Origin: Advenella kashmirensis WT001 | Lineage (GTDB): Bacteria > Pseudomonadota > Gammaproteobacteria > Burkholderiales > Burkholderiaceae_B | Reading direction: 5' to 3' | Length of the DNA: 64,000 nucleotides | NCBI RefSeq assembly: GCF_000219915.2 | Contig: NC_017964.1 | Span: 744,001-808,000, forward strand | Shown here: positions 1 through 8,585 of the stretch, piece after piece | How the letters are laid out: every line of letters begins with the position of its first letter | Numbering within the stretch: position 1 is the first letter of the stretch | The notes under the pieces: generated by a model | Databases searched by the model: none | Told to the model about the DNA's origin: nothing | What the model saw: the letters and a program-made list of their open reading frames with translations, nothing else | Program-made: the position numbers and the translations under genes

Positions 1-1496
1 AAGTGCTTAATGCGTCCGTCACACCACCGTTCCAGCTTGACGACGAAAACCTGTCTGAAACCACGCGCCTGACGCATCGCGTACTGGACCTGCGCCGTCC
101 GCAAATGCAGCGTAACCTGATGCTGCGCTATCGGGTTTCCATCGAAGTGCGCAAATTCCTGGATGGACTCGGGTTTATCGATATTGAAACACCCATGCTG
201 ACCAAAAGCACACCGGAAGGCGCGCGCGATTATCTGGTGCCGTCACGTGTACATGACGGCCAGTTCTTTGCCCTGCCGCAGTCGCCCCAGCTGTTCAAGC
301 AAATGCTGATGGTGGCCGGCTTTGACCGTTACTATCAGATCGTCAAATGCTTCCGCGATGAAGACCTGCGTGCCGATCGCCAGCCTGAATTCACCCAGAT
401 CGATTGCGAAACTTCATTTTTGAACGAAGAAGAGATTCGTGAGATTTTTGAAGGCATGGTGCGCCATGTATTCAAACAGGTGCAGAATGTGGATCTGGAC
501 GCAACCTTCCCGATCATGAGCTGGGACGAAGCCATGCGCCGTTTCGGTTCCGACAAGCCGGACATGCGTGTCAAGCTGGAGTTCACCGAGCTGACCGACG
601 TGATGAAAGACGTGGAGTTCAAGGTGTTCTCTGCCGCCGCGGTTCAGCCGGGTGGACGTGTCGTCGCATTGCGCGTACCCGGTGGCGCCGAGTTGTCACG
701 CAAGGAAATTGACGACTACACCCAGTTTGTAAGCATTTACGGTGCCAGGGGCCTGGCATGGATCAAGGTCAACGACCCGGCCAAGGGCCGCGAAGGCCTG
801 CAGTCGCCCATCGTGAAAAACCTGCATGACGCCGCGATCAATGAAATTCTGCAACGTTCGGGCGCTGCCGCCGGCGATATCATTTTCTTTGGCGCGGACA
901 AGGCCAAAGTCGTGAACGACGCCATGGGCGCCTTGCGTGTCAAGCTGGGCCACAGTGACTTTGCCAAGTCTGCCGGCCTGTTCGAAAACAGCTGGAAGCC
1001 GTTGTGGGTGGTTGATTTCCCGATGTTCGAGTATGACGAGCAAGAGGGTCGTTATTTCGCCGCGCATCACCCCTTCACCAGCCCGAAAGATGGTCACGAA
1101 GATTTTCTTACCACAGATCCGTCCAAGGCTTATGCCAAGGCATATGATCTGGTGCTCAACGGCTGGGAAATCGGCGGCGGTTCGGTCCGTATCCATCGTG
1201 AAGAAGTGCAAAGCAAGGTATTCCGTGCCCTGAACATTAGCGACGAAGAAGCCCGCGCCAAATTCGGCTTCCTGCTGGATGCGCTGCAGTACGGTGCGCC
1301 TCCGCATGGCGGCCTGGCCCTGGGGCTGGATCGCCTGGTCACCATGATGGCCGGTGCCGAATCCATCCGTGATGTGATTGCCTTCCCGAAAACACAACGC
1401 GCGCAGTGTCTGCTTACGCAGGCGCCTTCGCCCGTCGATGAAAAACAATTGCGTGAACTGCATATTCGTTTGCGTAATAAAACAGTCGTCGAATAA
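1..1496 (+). CDS. aspS: Aspartate--tRNA ligase, 5'-truncated by window edge
   Basis: Class II aminoacyl-tRNA synthetase that charges tRNA with aspartate in the cytoplasm. The frame is open from the first bases, and the N-terminal anticodon-binding OB fold (about 100 residues) lies outside the window. Visible are the QSPQLFKQ segment, class II motif 2 ([18 protein letters not shown]) and motif 3 near the C terminus (GLALGLDRL). The central insertion expected of a bacterial-type AspRS lies between motifs 2 and 3. The gene ends in TAA and is followed at once by a strong intrinsic terminator, so it closes a transcription unit. I cannot tell from this fragment whether it is a discriminating or non-discriminating AspRS. 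Confidence 0.97.
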   Translation, partial: VLNASVTPPFQLDDENLSETTRLTHRVLDLRRPQMQRNLMLRYRVSIEVRKFLDGLGFIDIETPMLTKSTPEGARDYLVPSRVHDGQFFALPQSPQLFKQMLMVAGFDRYYQIVKCFRDEDLRADRQPEFTQIDCETSFLNEEEIREIFEGMVRHVFKQVQNVDLDATFPIMSWDEAMRRFGSDKPDMRVKLEFTELTDVMKDVEFKVFSAAAVQPGGRVVALRVPGGAELSRKEIDDYTQFVSIYGARGLAWIKVNDPAKGREGLQSPIVKNLHDAAINEILQRSGAAAGDIIFFGADKAKVVNDAMGALRVKLGHSDFAKSAGLFENSWKPLWVVDFPMFEYDEQEGRYFAAHHPFTSPKDGHEDFLTTDPSKAYAKAYDLVLNGWEIGGGSVRIHREEVQSKVFRALNISDEEARAKFGFLLDALQYGAPPHGGLALGLDRLVTMMAGAESIRDVIAFPKTQRAQCLLTQAPSPVDEKQLRELHIRLRNKTVVE

Positions 1497-1503
1497 GCCG
1501 GAG

Positions 1504-1534
1504 AAAAGCCAGAATCTGATTCTGGCTTTTTTTT
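1504..1534 (+). terminator. Intrinsic terminator after aspS
   Basis: A 12-bp perfect stem (AAAAGCCAGAAT paired with ATTCTGGCTTTT) closes a CTG loop and runs into eight consecutive T. It starts a few bases after the aspS stop codon. This is a textbook rho-independent terminator for aspS. Confidence 0.92.
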
Positions 1535-1588
1535 CGCCCATTTGCGGCGTGTATCTGTTGTGCCGCTGCGTAACCGGATCAGTGGGCC

Positions 1589-1594
1589 TATAAT
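1589..1594 (+). promoter_or_regulatory. Candidate -10 box upstream of bdhA
   Basis: A perfect TATAAT lies about 107 bp before the bdhA start and after the aspS terminator, where a new promoter is needed. I see no convincing -35 hexamer at 16-18 bp spacing, so this rests on the -10 match and position. Confidence 0.35.
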
Positions 1595-1700
1595 TTTGTT
1601 ATTCTGCTGTTCAGTTCCTATTTGTTTATACGCCAGTGGCAAGGACCTGCCTGCGGGCGTGTACCCGCCATCCGTTCATTGAAATTTCAGGAGAGATGTA

Positions 1701-2498
1701 ATGACAACCGAAGTACAAACCTCACTCGCCGGCAAAGTGGCATTGGTTACCGGCGCGGCCAGCGGCCTGGGCAAGGAAATTGCCGAAACCTATGCCAAGG
1801 CAGGTGCCGCAGTGGGCATTGCAGACCTGAATCTGGACGGCGCCAATAAAGTGGCAGAGCAAATTAACGCCGCCGGCGGCAAAGCCTTTGGCATTGCCAT
1901 GGACGTGACCGACGAGGCGCAGGTGAATAAGGGCGTGGATGATCTTGTCGCGCACTTTGGCGCGCTCGATATCCTGGTGTCAAATGCAGGCATCCAGACT
2001 ATTGAGTCTATCGACAAGTTCGAGTTTGCAAAGTGGAAGAAAATGCTTGCCATTCATCTGGATGGTGCATTTCTGACCACCAAAGCGGCCTTGCAGCATA
2101 TGTACAAGGCAAAGAAAGGCGTGGTCATTTATATGGGATCGGTGCATTCGCATGAGGCCTCGAAACTGAAAGCGCCTTATGTGACTGCCAAGCACGGCCT
2201 GCTCGGGCTGGCCCGGGTGCTGGCCAAAGAGGGCGCAGCCCACAATGTGCGCTCGCATGTGATTTGTCCCGGTTTTGTGCGCACGCCGATCGTGGAAAAA
2301 CAGATTCCGGAGCAGGCCAAGGAATTGGGTATTTCGGAAGAAGAAGTGGTCAAAAACGTCATGCTGGCCGGTACCGTGGACGGTGAATTTACGACGCCGC
2401 AGGATATTGCGCAGACGGCCCTGTTCCTGGCTGCGTTTCCCAATAACGCGCTTACCGGTCAATCGGTCGTGGTCAGCCACGGCTGGTTCATGCAGTAA
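1701..2498 (+). CDS. bdhA: 3-hydroxybutyrate dehydrogenase (SDR family)
   Basis: Short-chain dehydrogenase, 265 aa, expected to interconvert 3-hydroxybutyrate and acetoacetate with NAD in the cytoplasm. This is a step in use of polyhydroxybutyrate. The cofactor motif TGAASGLG is at residues 17-24. The catalytic Tyr160 and Lys164 lie in YVTAKHG, with a Ser in GSVHSHEAS just before. The C-terminal half ([21 protein letters not shown]) is typical of the 3-hydroxybutyrate dehydrogenase branch of the family. A GGAGAG Shine-Dalgarno precedes the ATG. The phospholipase gene follows after 8 bp, so the two are probably co-transcribed. Substrate is assigned by family resemblance, not proven. Confidence 0.88.
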   Translation: MTTEVQTSLAGKVALVTGAASGLGKEIAETYAKAGAAVGIADLNLDGANKVAEQINAAGGKAFGIAMDVTDEAQVNKGVDDLVAHFGALDILVSNAGIQTIESIDKFEFAKWKKMLAIHLDGAFLTTKAALQHMYKAKKGVVIYMGSVHSHEASKLKAPYVTAKHGLLGLARVLAKEGAAHNVRSHVICPGFVRTPIVEKQIPEQAKELGISEEEVVKNVMLAGTVDGEFTTPQDIAQTALFLAAFPNNALTGQSVVVSHGWFMQ

Positions 2499-2506
2499 GG
2501 CATATT

Positions 2507-3676
2507 ATGGTTCAGTTGCCCGAGTACGAGCGGATTGCGCTGGTTTTGCAGGGTGGGGGCGCGCTTGGCGCCTATCAGGCTGGCGTATTCGAAGGTCTGG
2601 AGCAGGCCGGGATAGAGCCCAACTGGATTTCCGGTATCTCCATTGGTGCGCTTAACACCGCCATCATTGCCGGAAATCCGCCGGGCAAACGGGCGCAACG
2701 GCTTCGTGAGTTCTGGGATACCATCTGCCAGCCCAATAATGGGTTTGGGCTGATGCCGTGGCTGGAGCAGAGCCTGTTCCGCTTCAATGACCTGACCCGT
2801 AGCAGTTTGTCAGCCATGTATGGCATGTCTGCCATGATGGACGGGCAAAAAGGCTTTTTCACGCCGCGCTTTCCGCCGCCCTCGTTGTATACGAAAGGCA
2901 GCGTGGAGCATACCGGTTTTTATGATATGGCGCCATTGCGCGAGACGCTTGAACGGCTGTGCGATTTTGATCTGATCAACCAGGGGCATCTGAACGTGTC
3001 GGTCGGCGCCGTCAACGTGCGCACCGGCAATTTCACCTATTTCTGCAACGACAAGCACCGCCTGACAGCGGCGCATTTTATGGCCTCTGGCGCATTGCCG
3101 CCGGCCTTCGCGCCGGTTCTGATCGATGGCGAGTATTACTGGGATGGCGGCATCATGTCCAACACGCCGCTGGGCTATGTACTGGATGCGCAAGTGAATG
3201 CCGATACTCTGGTCTTCCAGGTGGATTTATGGAGCGCCCGCGGGCATTTGCCCGACAATATGCTGCAGGTCTATGACCGGGTCAAGGAAATCCAGTACTC
3301 CAGCCGTACCCGGCTTGTCACCAATCAATGGGCGCGCACGCAGCGTATGCGCTCGGTCATGGCCAAAGTGCTGGAGCAGTTGCCGGACAAGCACGGGCTG
3401 GATGCGGAAACCCTGGAAATGGCGCGGGCGATTGCCGACAGCAAGCACTGCAATGTGATTCAGCTTATTTACCGCGATCGCGAGTACGAATCGTACAACA
3501 AGGATTATCAGTTCGGCGTGAGTGCCATGCGCGATCACTGGAAATCCGGGCTTAAGGATATCCGCAGTACGCTATCGCACCCCGACTATCTTGCCATGCC
3601 CGATAATGATATTTCATTTGTGACGCATGACATTCATCGCAATCAAAGCGAAGCAGCCCGCAAGAGAAAGTTCTGA
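2507..3676 (+). CDS. Patatin-like phospholipase (DUF3734 type)
   Basis: Predicted serine acyl hydrolase, 389 aa. The oxyanion-hole loop GGGALGAYQAG is at residues 16-26. The nucleophile elbow GISIG is at 43-47, with Ser45 as nucleophile. The Asp of the Ser-Asp dyad lies in WDGGIMSNTP near residue 210. A C-terminal extension of about 150 residues beyond the patatin core matches the longer proteobacterial subfamily. It has no signal peptide, so it should be cytosolic. It follows bdhA by 8 bp, suggesting a shared role in membrane lipid or polyhydroxybutyrate turnover; that link is inferred from position only. Confidence 0.88.
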   Translation: MVQLPEYERIALVLQGGGALGAYQAGVFEGLEQAGIEPNWISGISIGALNTAIIAGNPPGKRAQRLREFWDTICQPNNGFGLMPWLEQSLFRFNDLTRSSLSAMYGMSAMMDGQKGFFTPRFPPPSLYTKGSVEHTGFYDMAPLRETLERLCDFDLINQGHLNVSVGAVNVRTGNFTYFCNDKHRLTAAHFMASGALPPAFAPVLIDGEYYWDGGIMSNTPLGYVLDAQVNADTLVFQVDLWSARGHLPDNMLQVYDRVKEIQYSSRTRLVTNQWARTQRMRSVMAKVLEQLPDKHGLDAETLEMARAIADSKHCNVIQLIYRDREYESYNKDYQFGVSAMRDHWKSGLKDIRSTLSHPDYLAMPDNDISFVTHDIHRNQSEAARKRKF

Positions 3677-3884
3677 GCAGGGCGAAGTGTTTGGGCAAGC
3701 AATCGCGATCGACTCCGTGCAGGCGGGCAGGCGCGGCGGAATCATAATCCGCCGATGCAGACGCCGGTTTGGGTTTTATAGGGGGAGACGCCACTTGACA
3801 AACGAACCCGTCAGTTTTTCATGAGAAAGTGATGTATTGCCGAGTCATGTGCATGGGCGTTCATTAGCCGTTTTTTTTGTCAGG

Positions 3885-4175
3885 TCAGCGCCGGGTTAAC
3901 CATTAAACGGGCAACTTTTGGTTGCTTATGCTGCTTGGCTTTTTCAAGATCGTATTCAGCTTGTAAGGCGATCCAGAAGCGGGCGGAGCTAATGCCCGCT
4001 GTTTCCAGTCTGATTGCCAAATCGGGCTAATTCCCGCCTTTCCATTAATTACGCGTGAAAATGCGGTTCGAGACATGCCTAATTTTTCAGCAGCATCGCT
4101 TACCGTCAGACCCAACGGAACAATGACATCTTCACGCAAAATGACGCCAGGATGTGGGTGGTTCAGTATGTTCAT
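3885..4175 (-). pseudogene. higA: HigA-family antitoxin, frameshifted
   Basis: DNA-binding antitoxin of the HigA/VapI family, which binds HigB toxin and represses its own operon. The helix-turn-helix is visible in the first part (VSDAAEKLGMSRTAFSRVINGKAGIS). The frame then breaks near 4023. Read as is, it ends at 3903 with unrelated residues. Restoring one G (CCGAT to CCGGAT) gives the normal HigA continuation DLAIRLETAGISSARFW and WIALQAEYDLEKAKQ, with a stop at 3887-3885, about 97 aa in all. It follows higB by 10 bp on the minus strand. The break may be a sequencing error, because an active toxin without antitoxin would be harmful. Confidence 0.85.
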
Positions 4176-4185
4176 ATGCTACTCC

Positions 4186-4464
4186 TTAGTGATAGTCCAG
4201 ATAGTCGACAAGCTCAACATCTGTTCCCACAAAAACAAAAATCACACGCCAATTTCCATTGACGCTAACGGACCAGGAACCCTTCAAATCCCCCTTCAAT
4301 GGATGTAGATCATATCCAGGTAAGTTCATGTCAGAAGGCGCTTGGGCAACGTTCAATGAGCGCAATATTCGCCCTAGTTTAGCGGCATGGGCTGCTTGAA
4401 TGCCGCGTGTTGAAGCTGTGCGGAAAAAAATTTCAAGTCCTTTGTGGCGAAAACTTTTTATCAT
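4186..4464 (-). CDS. higB: HigB-type toxin (RelE superfamily mRNA interferase)
   Basis: A 92-aa protein with the HigB signature: MIKSFRHKGLEIFF at the start, a central LRSLNVAQAPSDMNLPGYDLHPLKGD block and the C-terminal strand NGNWRVIFVF. Family members cut mRNA on the ribosome. Gene order is toxin first and antitoxin second, as usual for higBA and opposite to most TA pairs. A GGGGGA Shine-Dalgarno sits directly before the ATG. A sigma-70-like promoter with an internal palindrome lies about 40-70 bp upstream. The reading frame is intact. Confidence 0.9.
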   Translation of the reverse strand: MIKSFRHKGLEIFFRTASTRGIQAAHAAKLGRILRSLNVAQAPSDMNLPGYDLHPLKGDLKGSWSVSVNGNWRVIFVFVGTDVELVDYLDYH

Positions 4465-4501
4465 TCCCCCGTTTTCCTTTGGGCTATCAATTCATTGTTT
4501 T

Positions 4502-4530
4502 ATTGTACTGTGTGCCGCTACGCGGTGCAA
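4502..4530 (-). promoter_or_regulatory. Promoter and candidate operator of higBA
   Basis: On the minus strand a -35 TTGCAC (4530-4525) and a -10 TACAAT (4507-4502) are separated by exactly 17 bp. Within the spacer lies the inverted repeat CCGC-TAC-GCGG (4515-4525), placed where a HigA dimer could block RNA polymerase. The higB start codon is about 38 bp downstream of the -10 box. Promoter elements are seen; operator function is inferred from the autoregulation known for higBA operons. Confidence 0.6.
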
Positions 4531-4579
4531 GTGGCCTGAATCTTTAATATAGGTGGATCAAGTAGAATCAGTTGGTTTT

Positions 4580-4662
4580 AACGCCGAATCAAGGTAAACA
4601 TCAGGCAGTTTTGTTTGAAAAAATGAATTATTTTTTGCCTGTTTTGTGCTTGATTCGGCGTT
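4580..4662. repeat. 83-bp nested palindrome
   Basis: The outer arms AACGCCGAATCAAG (4580-4593) and CTTGATTCGGCGTT (4649-4662) are perfect 14-bp inverted repeats. Inside them, CAGGCA and TGCCTG pair again. The centre, AAAAAAT-GAATT-ATTTTTT, is itself an inverted repeat. The element fills the gap between the higBA promoter and the stop of the zinc metallopeptidase gene. On neither strand is the outer stem followed by a T run, so a simple terminator does not explain it. It could be a small palindromic mobile remnant or a structured 3' end. Confidence 0.7.
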
Positions 4663-4681
4663 GGCTGGGTATCTCCCTGCG

Positions 4682-5551
4682 TCACTGCTGCGCAAACGTA
4701 TTGCACTGTTTCATATCGCCGCCGGCCAGGCCGCGCTTGAACCAGCTCATGCGCTGCTCTGAAGAGCCATGCGTAAAGGAGTCAGGCACCACATAACCCT
4801 GGGCCTGCTTCTGGATATGATCATCGCCAACCGCTGCGGCAGCGTTCATGGCTTCCTCAATGTCGCCGTCTTCAATAATCGTGCCTTCTTTCTGCAGTTC
4901 ATGTGCCCAGATTCCTGCAAAGCAGTCTGCCTGCAGTTCGACGCGCACCGACAGATCGTTGGCCTGGCGCTCGTTCATGGAACTGCGCGCCTGGGCCATT
5001 TTATCCATGACGCCCAGAAGATTCTGCACATGATGCCCAACTTCGTGAGCCAGTACATAGCCCTGTGCAAAGTCGCCCTGCACGCCCATTTGCGCCCCCA
5101 TTTGATGAAAGAAGCTCATGTCCAGGTACACCTTGCGATCCTCAGGGCAATAAAACGGCCCCATCGCTGCCTGACCCACACCGCAGGCGGAGCGGGTAGC
5201 GCCGGAGTAGAGTACCAGAGCCGGATTCTGATAGGTGCCGCCATTCTGCTTGAAAATGCCAGTCCAGACGTTTTCGGTGGTTTTGAGCACCTTGGAAATA
5301 AATACTTTGTCCTTGTCATTGGCAACCGGCTGGCCGGCTTGCTGTGACTGGCCGGCGGGTTCCTGCATGATATCGCCGCCGCCCAGAATGGTCATCGGAT
5401 TGATGCCCAGAAAGTACCAGGCGGCCAGTGCAACAACGATCGTGCCAATGCCGATCTTGCCCCCACCCAGCCGCATGCCGCCACGGCCAAAGCCGCCGGA
5501 TCCGCGGCGGTCTTCCACATTGCTGCTTTGTTCCTGATCGTCTAATCGCAT
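4682..5551 (-). CDS. ypfJ: YpfJ-type neutral zinc metallopeptidase, membrane-anchored
   Basis: A 289-aa member of the putative neutral zinc metallopeptidase family (YpfJ/KPN_02809). A hydrophilic, Gly/Arg-rich N terminus precedes one membrane segment at residues 33-50 (IGIGTIVVALAAWYFLGI). The catalytic domain then probably faces the periplasm. The zinc motif HEVGH is at 169-173, followed by a conserved ELQADCFAGIWAH block that supplies the downstream metal ligand. The ATG at 5551 is chosen because AGAGGG lies 6 bp upstream on the minus strand and family members start with MRLDD or similar. The longer upstream frame has no such support. The physiological substrate is unknown. Confidence 0.9.
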   Translation of the reverse strand: MRLDDQEQSSNVEDRRGSGGFGRGGMRLGGGKIGIGTIVVALAAWYFLGINPMTILGGGDIMQEPAGQSQQAGQPVANDKDKVFISKVLKTTENVWTGIFKQNGGTYQNPALVLYSGATRSACGVGQAAMGPFYCPEDRKVYLDMSFFHQMGAQMGVQGDFAQGYVLAHEVGHHVQNLLGVMDKMAQARSSMNERQANDLSVRVELQADCFAGIWAHELQKEGTIIEDGDIEEAMNAAAAVGDDHIQKQAQGYVVPDSFTHGSSEQRMSWFKRGLAGGDMKQCNTFAQQ

Positions 5552-5891
5552 CTTGATCCCTCTGTTGCAAGCCCACCGCAAATGAAACAGGCAGGTGGTT
5601 TTTTTATTTGAAATTGTGTGACTGCGCCCCGATTTTATACGGGAACGCCGGGCAAATTGGGGCAAATCACGTAACCGAATGCAAGATCTGCAGTCCAGCT
5701 CAAATCACAAGGGGTACCCGGTTGTCATTCTTTTGTGGGTTTTCACGATTAAAATAGGATCATGAAAAATATGTTCAATTGTGTTGTTTTCGGCGCGCCG
5801 GGCTATTCCGGCGATTGTTATGTGAATGGTGGATACGGACGGACCATTGTTGCGGAACGGCCAATCCGTTGCCGTGAGGGGCGCCGTCATC

Positions 5892-6533
5892 ATGGATGAT
5901 ATTATCCGTGCCATTACCATTTACGCCATTCCGCTGATTTTTGCCATTACGCTGGCCGAAGCGGCACGCGGCTTTGTCGCCCACAAGCTGGGAGATCGCA
6001 CGGCCTTGATGCTGGGTCGCCTTACCCTTAATCCGGCCAGGCATATCGATCCCATCGGCACCATTCTTGTGCCATTGCTGCTGATCGCCGCCAACCCGGG
6101 TTTTGTGGTGGGCTGGCCCAAGCCAATTCCGGTGAACGAGGCGCACTTTGCCAACCCGAAGCGCGACAGTATCCTGCTGGCGCTGGCCAGGCCCGTGGCC
6201 AATCTGCTGATGGGCATTTTGTGGGTGATTACGGCGCGTGTGCTGCTGGGCTTTGGCCTGCTGGACAGTTACTGGTGGAAGGTGGCTATCGCCGGCTTTA
6301 CGCTCAATATCTTCCTGATGGTCTTTAACCTGCTGCCTATTCCTCCCATGGACGGCAGCCGCATTATCGCCGGCTTTTTGCCTGCAAAATGGGCCATCGC
6401 CTATCAGCGGCTGGAGCCCTACGGGTTTTTCATTGTGCTTGGTCTGATCGCCTTTGGTTTGTTGCAGGTCGTGCTGCTGCCGGTCATCAGTGTCGTGCTT
6501 GACCTGCTTGGGCGTCTGTTTCTGTTCGGATAA
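5892..6533 (+). CDS. Site-2 protease (M50)-like membrane protein lacking the HExxH motif
   Basis: A 213-aa polytopic protein of the M50 site-2 protease group. It has hydrophobic segments near residues 8-20, 55-75, 95-120 and 130-150, then a final pair. The family fingerprint is clear: RLTLNPARHIDPIGT (residues 43-57), WPKPIPV (75-81) and NLLPIPPMDG (146-155). In active members the first helix carries HEAAH; here the same place reads AEAAR (22-26), so both zinc-binding histidines and no fewer are missing, while Asp154 is kept. The preceding reading frame is clean, so this is not a frameshift artefact. The ATG at 5892 has GAGGGG 10 bp upstream. It is probably a pseudoprotease, and it is followed after 9 bp by the EEP hydrolase. 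Confidence 0.85.
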   Translation: MDDIIRAITIYAIPLIFAITLAEAARGFVAHKLGDRTALMLGRLTLNPARHIDPIGTILVPLLLIAANPGFVVGWPKPIPVNEAHFANPKRDSILLALARPVANLLMGILWVITARVLLGFGLLDSYWWKVAIAGFTLNIFLMVFNLLPIPPMDGSRIIAGFLPAKWAIAYQRLEPYGFFIVLGLIAFGLLQVVLLPVISVVLDLLGRLFLFG

Positions 6534-6542
6534 GAATAACTC

Positions 6543-7352
6543 ATGACTACACTTAAGGTCGTCAGCTATAACATTCACAAAGGCAAGTCAGCATTTGGCA
6601 AGCGGGTATCGCTCGCTGATCTGCAGTGCGGGTTGACGCAGCTGAGTGCAGATCTTGTGTTCCTGCAGGAAGTGCAGGGCCGCAACAGCCGGTTCGAATC
6701 GCTGCACGCCCAGCAGGATATGCTAGCAAATCATTTGTCAATGGATGTCTGTTATGGCTGCAATGCCGTGCGTACAGACACCGATCATGGCAATGCGCTG
6801 CTTTCCCGGTTTCGCATTGTGGAGCATGAGAACGAGGATATTTCCGACCATCGGCTGGAGCAGCGCGGTGTGCTGCACGCGCGAGTGGAAATCGACGGCA
6901 GAATGGTTCACTGTTTTGTTGCCCACCTGGGACTCTTTGCCGCCAGTCGCGGCCGCCAGGTCGTTGCCATTATCGAACGCATCAAGCGGCTGGTGCCGGA
7001 TCATGAACCGCTTATTCTGGCCGGTGATTTCAACGACTGGAATGAAAAACTGGCGCCTTATTTCGATCATGAGCTGGGCCTGCACGAGGTGTTCGCCAAC
7101 AGCCCGCTGCGGATCGATAACGAGTTGCCGCGCCTGAAAACGTCATTGCGCAGCATGATGGCCGGTCGCGGTCTGATGGCTGTAGATCAACTGGCACCAC
7201 CGCGTACATTTCCGGCCATGTTCCCCTGGTTGCGGCTGGACCGCATGTATCAACGTGGCTTTACCATCCTGTCGGCGCAGGTGCTCAAGGGGCGGCCCTG
7301 GACGCGCATTTCCGACCATGCGCCGATTCTGGCCGAACTGGAATTGGCCTGA
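6543..7352 (+). CDS. Endonuclease/exonuclease/phosphatase (EEP) family hydrolase
   Basis: A 269-aa soluble EEP-fold protein. The N-terminal metal site is YNIHKGK and FLQEVQGRN, a central GDFNDWNEKL supplies the Asp/Asn pair, and the C-terminal SDHAPILAEL supplies the catalytic His. All four family motifs are present, so it should be an active Mg-dependent phosphodiesterase or phosphatase. In related bacteria such genes often neighbour cardiolipin synthase, but none is seen here. It starts 9 bp after the M50-like gene and probably shares its transcript. Substrate unknown. Confidence 0.88.
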   Translation: MTTLKVVSYNIHKGKSAFGKRVSLADLQCGLTQLSADLVFLQEVQGRNSRFESLHAQQDMLANHLSMDVCYGCNAVRTDTDHGNALLSRFRIVEHENEDISDHRLEQRGVLHARVEIDGRMVHCFVAHLGLFAASRGRQVVAIIERIKRLVPDHEPLILAGDFNDWNEKLAPYFDHELGLHEVFANSPLRIDNELPRLKTSLRSMMAGRGLMAVDQLAPPRTFPAMFPWLRLDRMYQRGFTILSAQVLKGRPWTRISDHAPILAELELA

Positions 7353-7452
7353 AATGCATTCACTCGCCACGGGTTACACCCGACTCGCCGGTTTTGCGTT
7401 CAGACGCAATCTGCTTTGCGAGACGCGAACGCAGCAACGCTTCATTCTTCGC

Positions 7453-7458
7453 TACAAT
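7453..7458 (+). promoter_or_regulatory. Candidate -10 box upstream of waaC
   Basis: TACAAT lies in the 237-bp gap between the EEP gene and waaC. No clear -35 hexamer is seen at the right spacing. It is listed because the gap has no coding content and the LPS core genes need a promoter here. Confidence 0.25.
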
Positions 7459-7589
7459 AGCGGCCAATATGCAGCAATTGCCGGGCGTGGGCAACAGCAC
7501 GTTGCGGCTATCGTTACTTGCCCATTGAAATTGCACTCAGTTACCTCGTGGCAGACCTTCGGGAATGCCACAGTACGAAAATCGCTACG

Positions 7590-8542
7590 ATGACAAAAAA
7601 AATCCTGATTGTTCGCTCGTCTTCCCTGGGAGATCTGGTGCATATGCTACCGGCCATCTCCGATATTCATCGGCATGTGCCTGGCGCGCAAATTGACTGG
7701 GTCGTGGAAGAACATTTTGCTGAAATTCCTGCCTGGCATCCTGCTGTACATGAAGTGATTGTCATTTCCCACCGCCGCTGGCGCAAGCAATGGCTCTCGC
7801 GTCAGGCCTGCAGCGAACGGCGGGTTTTCGCCCAGAACCTGCGCAAGCGGGATTACGATATTGTGCTGGACATGCAGGGCTGATGAAATCAGCCTGGGTC
7901 GTGCGCCAGGCAAAAGGCCGACGCCATGGGCTGGACTGGCGTTCGGCACGCGAGTCGCTGGCCTCGCTTTTTTATCACAAGCGTCATAAGGTCGAGTTCT
8001 GGCAACCGGCTGTACGGCGTCAGCGCCTGCTGGCCTCGGCCGCGCTGGGCTATGCCTTCTCCGGGGATCCCGATTTCGGGCTGCAGTCCTTTACCGACAA
8101 CACGCCGATACAGGATTATGCAGTCATCATGCCATCGGCCAGCCGGGAAGACAAATTGTGGCCCGAACAGGACTGGCAGGTTGTATTTGGCCTGCTGAGA
8201 GAGGCGGGACTGGGCTTGAAGTTGCTCGCCGGGAACGAAAAAGAAACGGCAAGGGCGCAGGCGCTTATACGGGATTTCGATAATGCCGAAGTTTTACCCA
8301 GAATGAACCTGACCGAAGTTGCTAAACTGTTGGCAGCCTGCAAAATGATGATCGGTCTTGATAGCGGTCTGACGCATCTGGCAGCGGCGCTTGGTCGTCC
8401 CACTATTGGGATTTACAGTGCCTCGACGCCGGTCCGCACGCCCCTGGAGGGCAGCGGCTTTACTGCCAGCCTGGGCGACCGGGGTTTGCCGCCAACACGG
8501 GATATGGTGGTATCAAAACTGAAGCAGGCTTTGCAGGCCTGA
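7590..8542 (+). pseudogene. waaC: Lipopolysaccharide heptosyltransferase I, frameshifted
   Basis: GT9 enzyme that adds the first heptose to Kdo2-lipid A at the cytoplasmic face of the inner membrane. The N-terminal part has ILIVRSSSLGDLVHMLPA and WVVEEHFAEIPAWHP, both diagnostic of WaaC. The C-terminal part has GLDSGLTHLAAALGRPTIGIY. They are in different frames. The first frame stops at 7881-7883 after DIVLDMQG; adding one C (GGCTG to GGCCTG) joins it to LMKSAWVVRQAKGRRHG, the normal sequence. The repaired protein is about 317 aa, a normal length. Start ATG at 7590 fits the family N terminus (MTKKILIVR). The break is probably a consensus error. Confidence 0.9.
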
Positions 8543-8585
8543 CAGTGCTCTCCCTTGTGGCCGTCCCGGTACCTAGAATCAGAAC

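Noticed and set aside
696..1541. 281-aa minus-strand open frame opposite aspS
   Set aside because: It crosses the aspS terminator stem and lacks any domain; aspS is certain.
4580..4662. Intrinsic terminator for the metallopeptidase gene
   Set aside because: The outer stem is not followed by a T run on the minus strand (AAAACC follows), and the nested structure exceeds a terminator.
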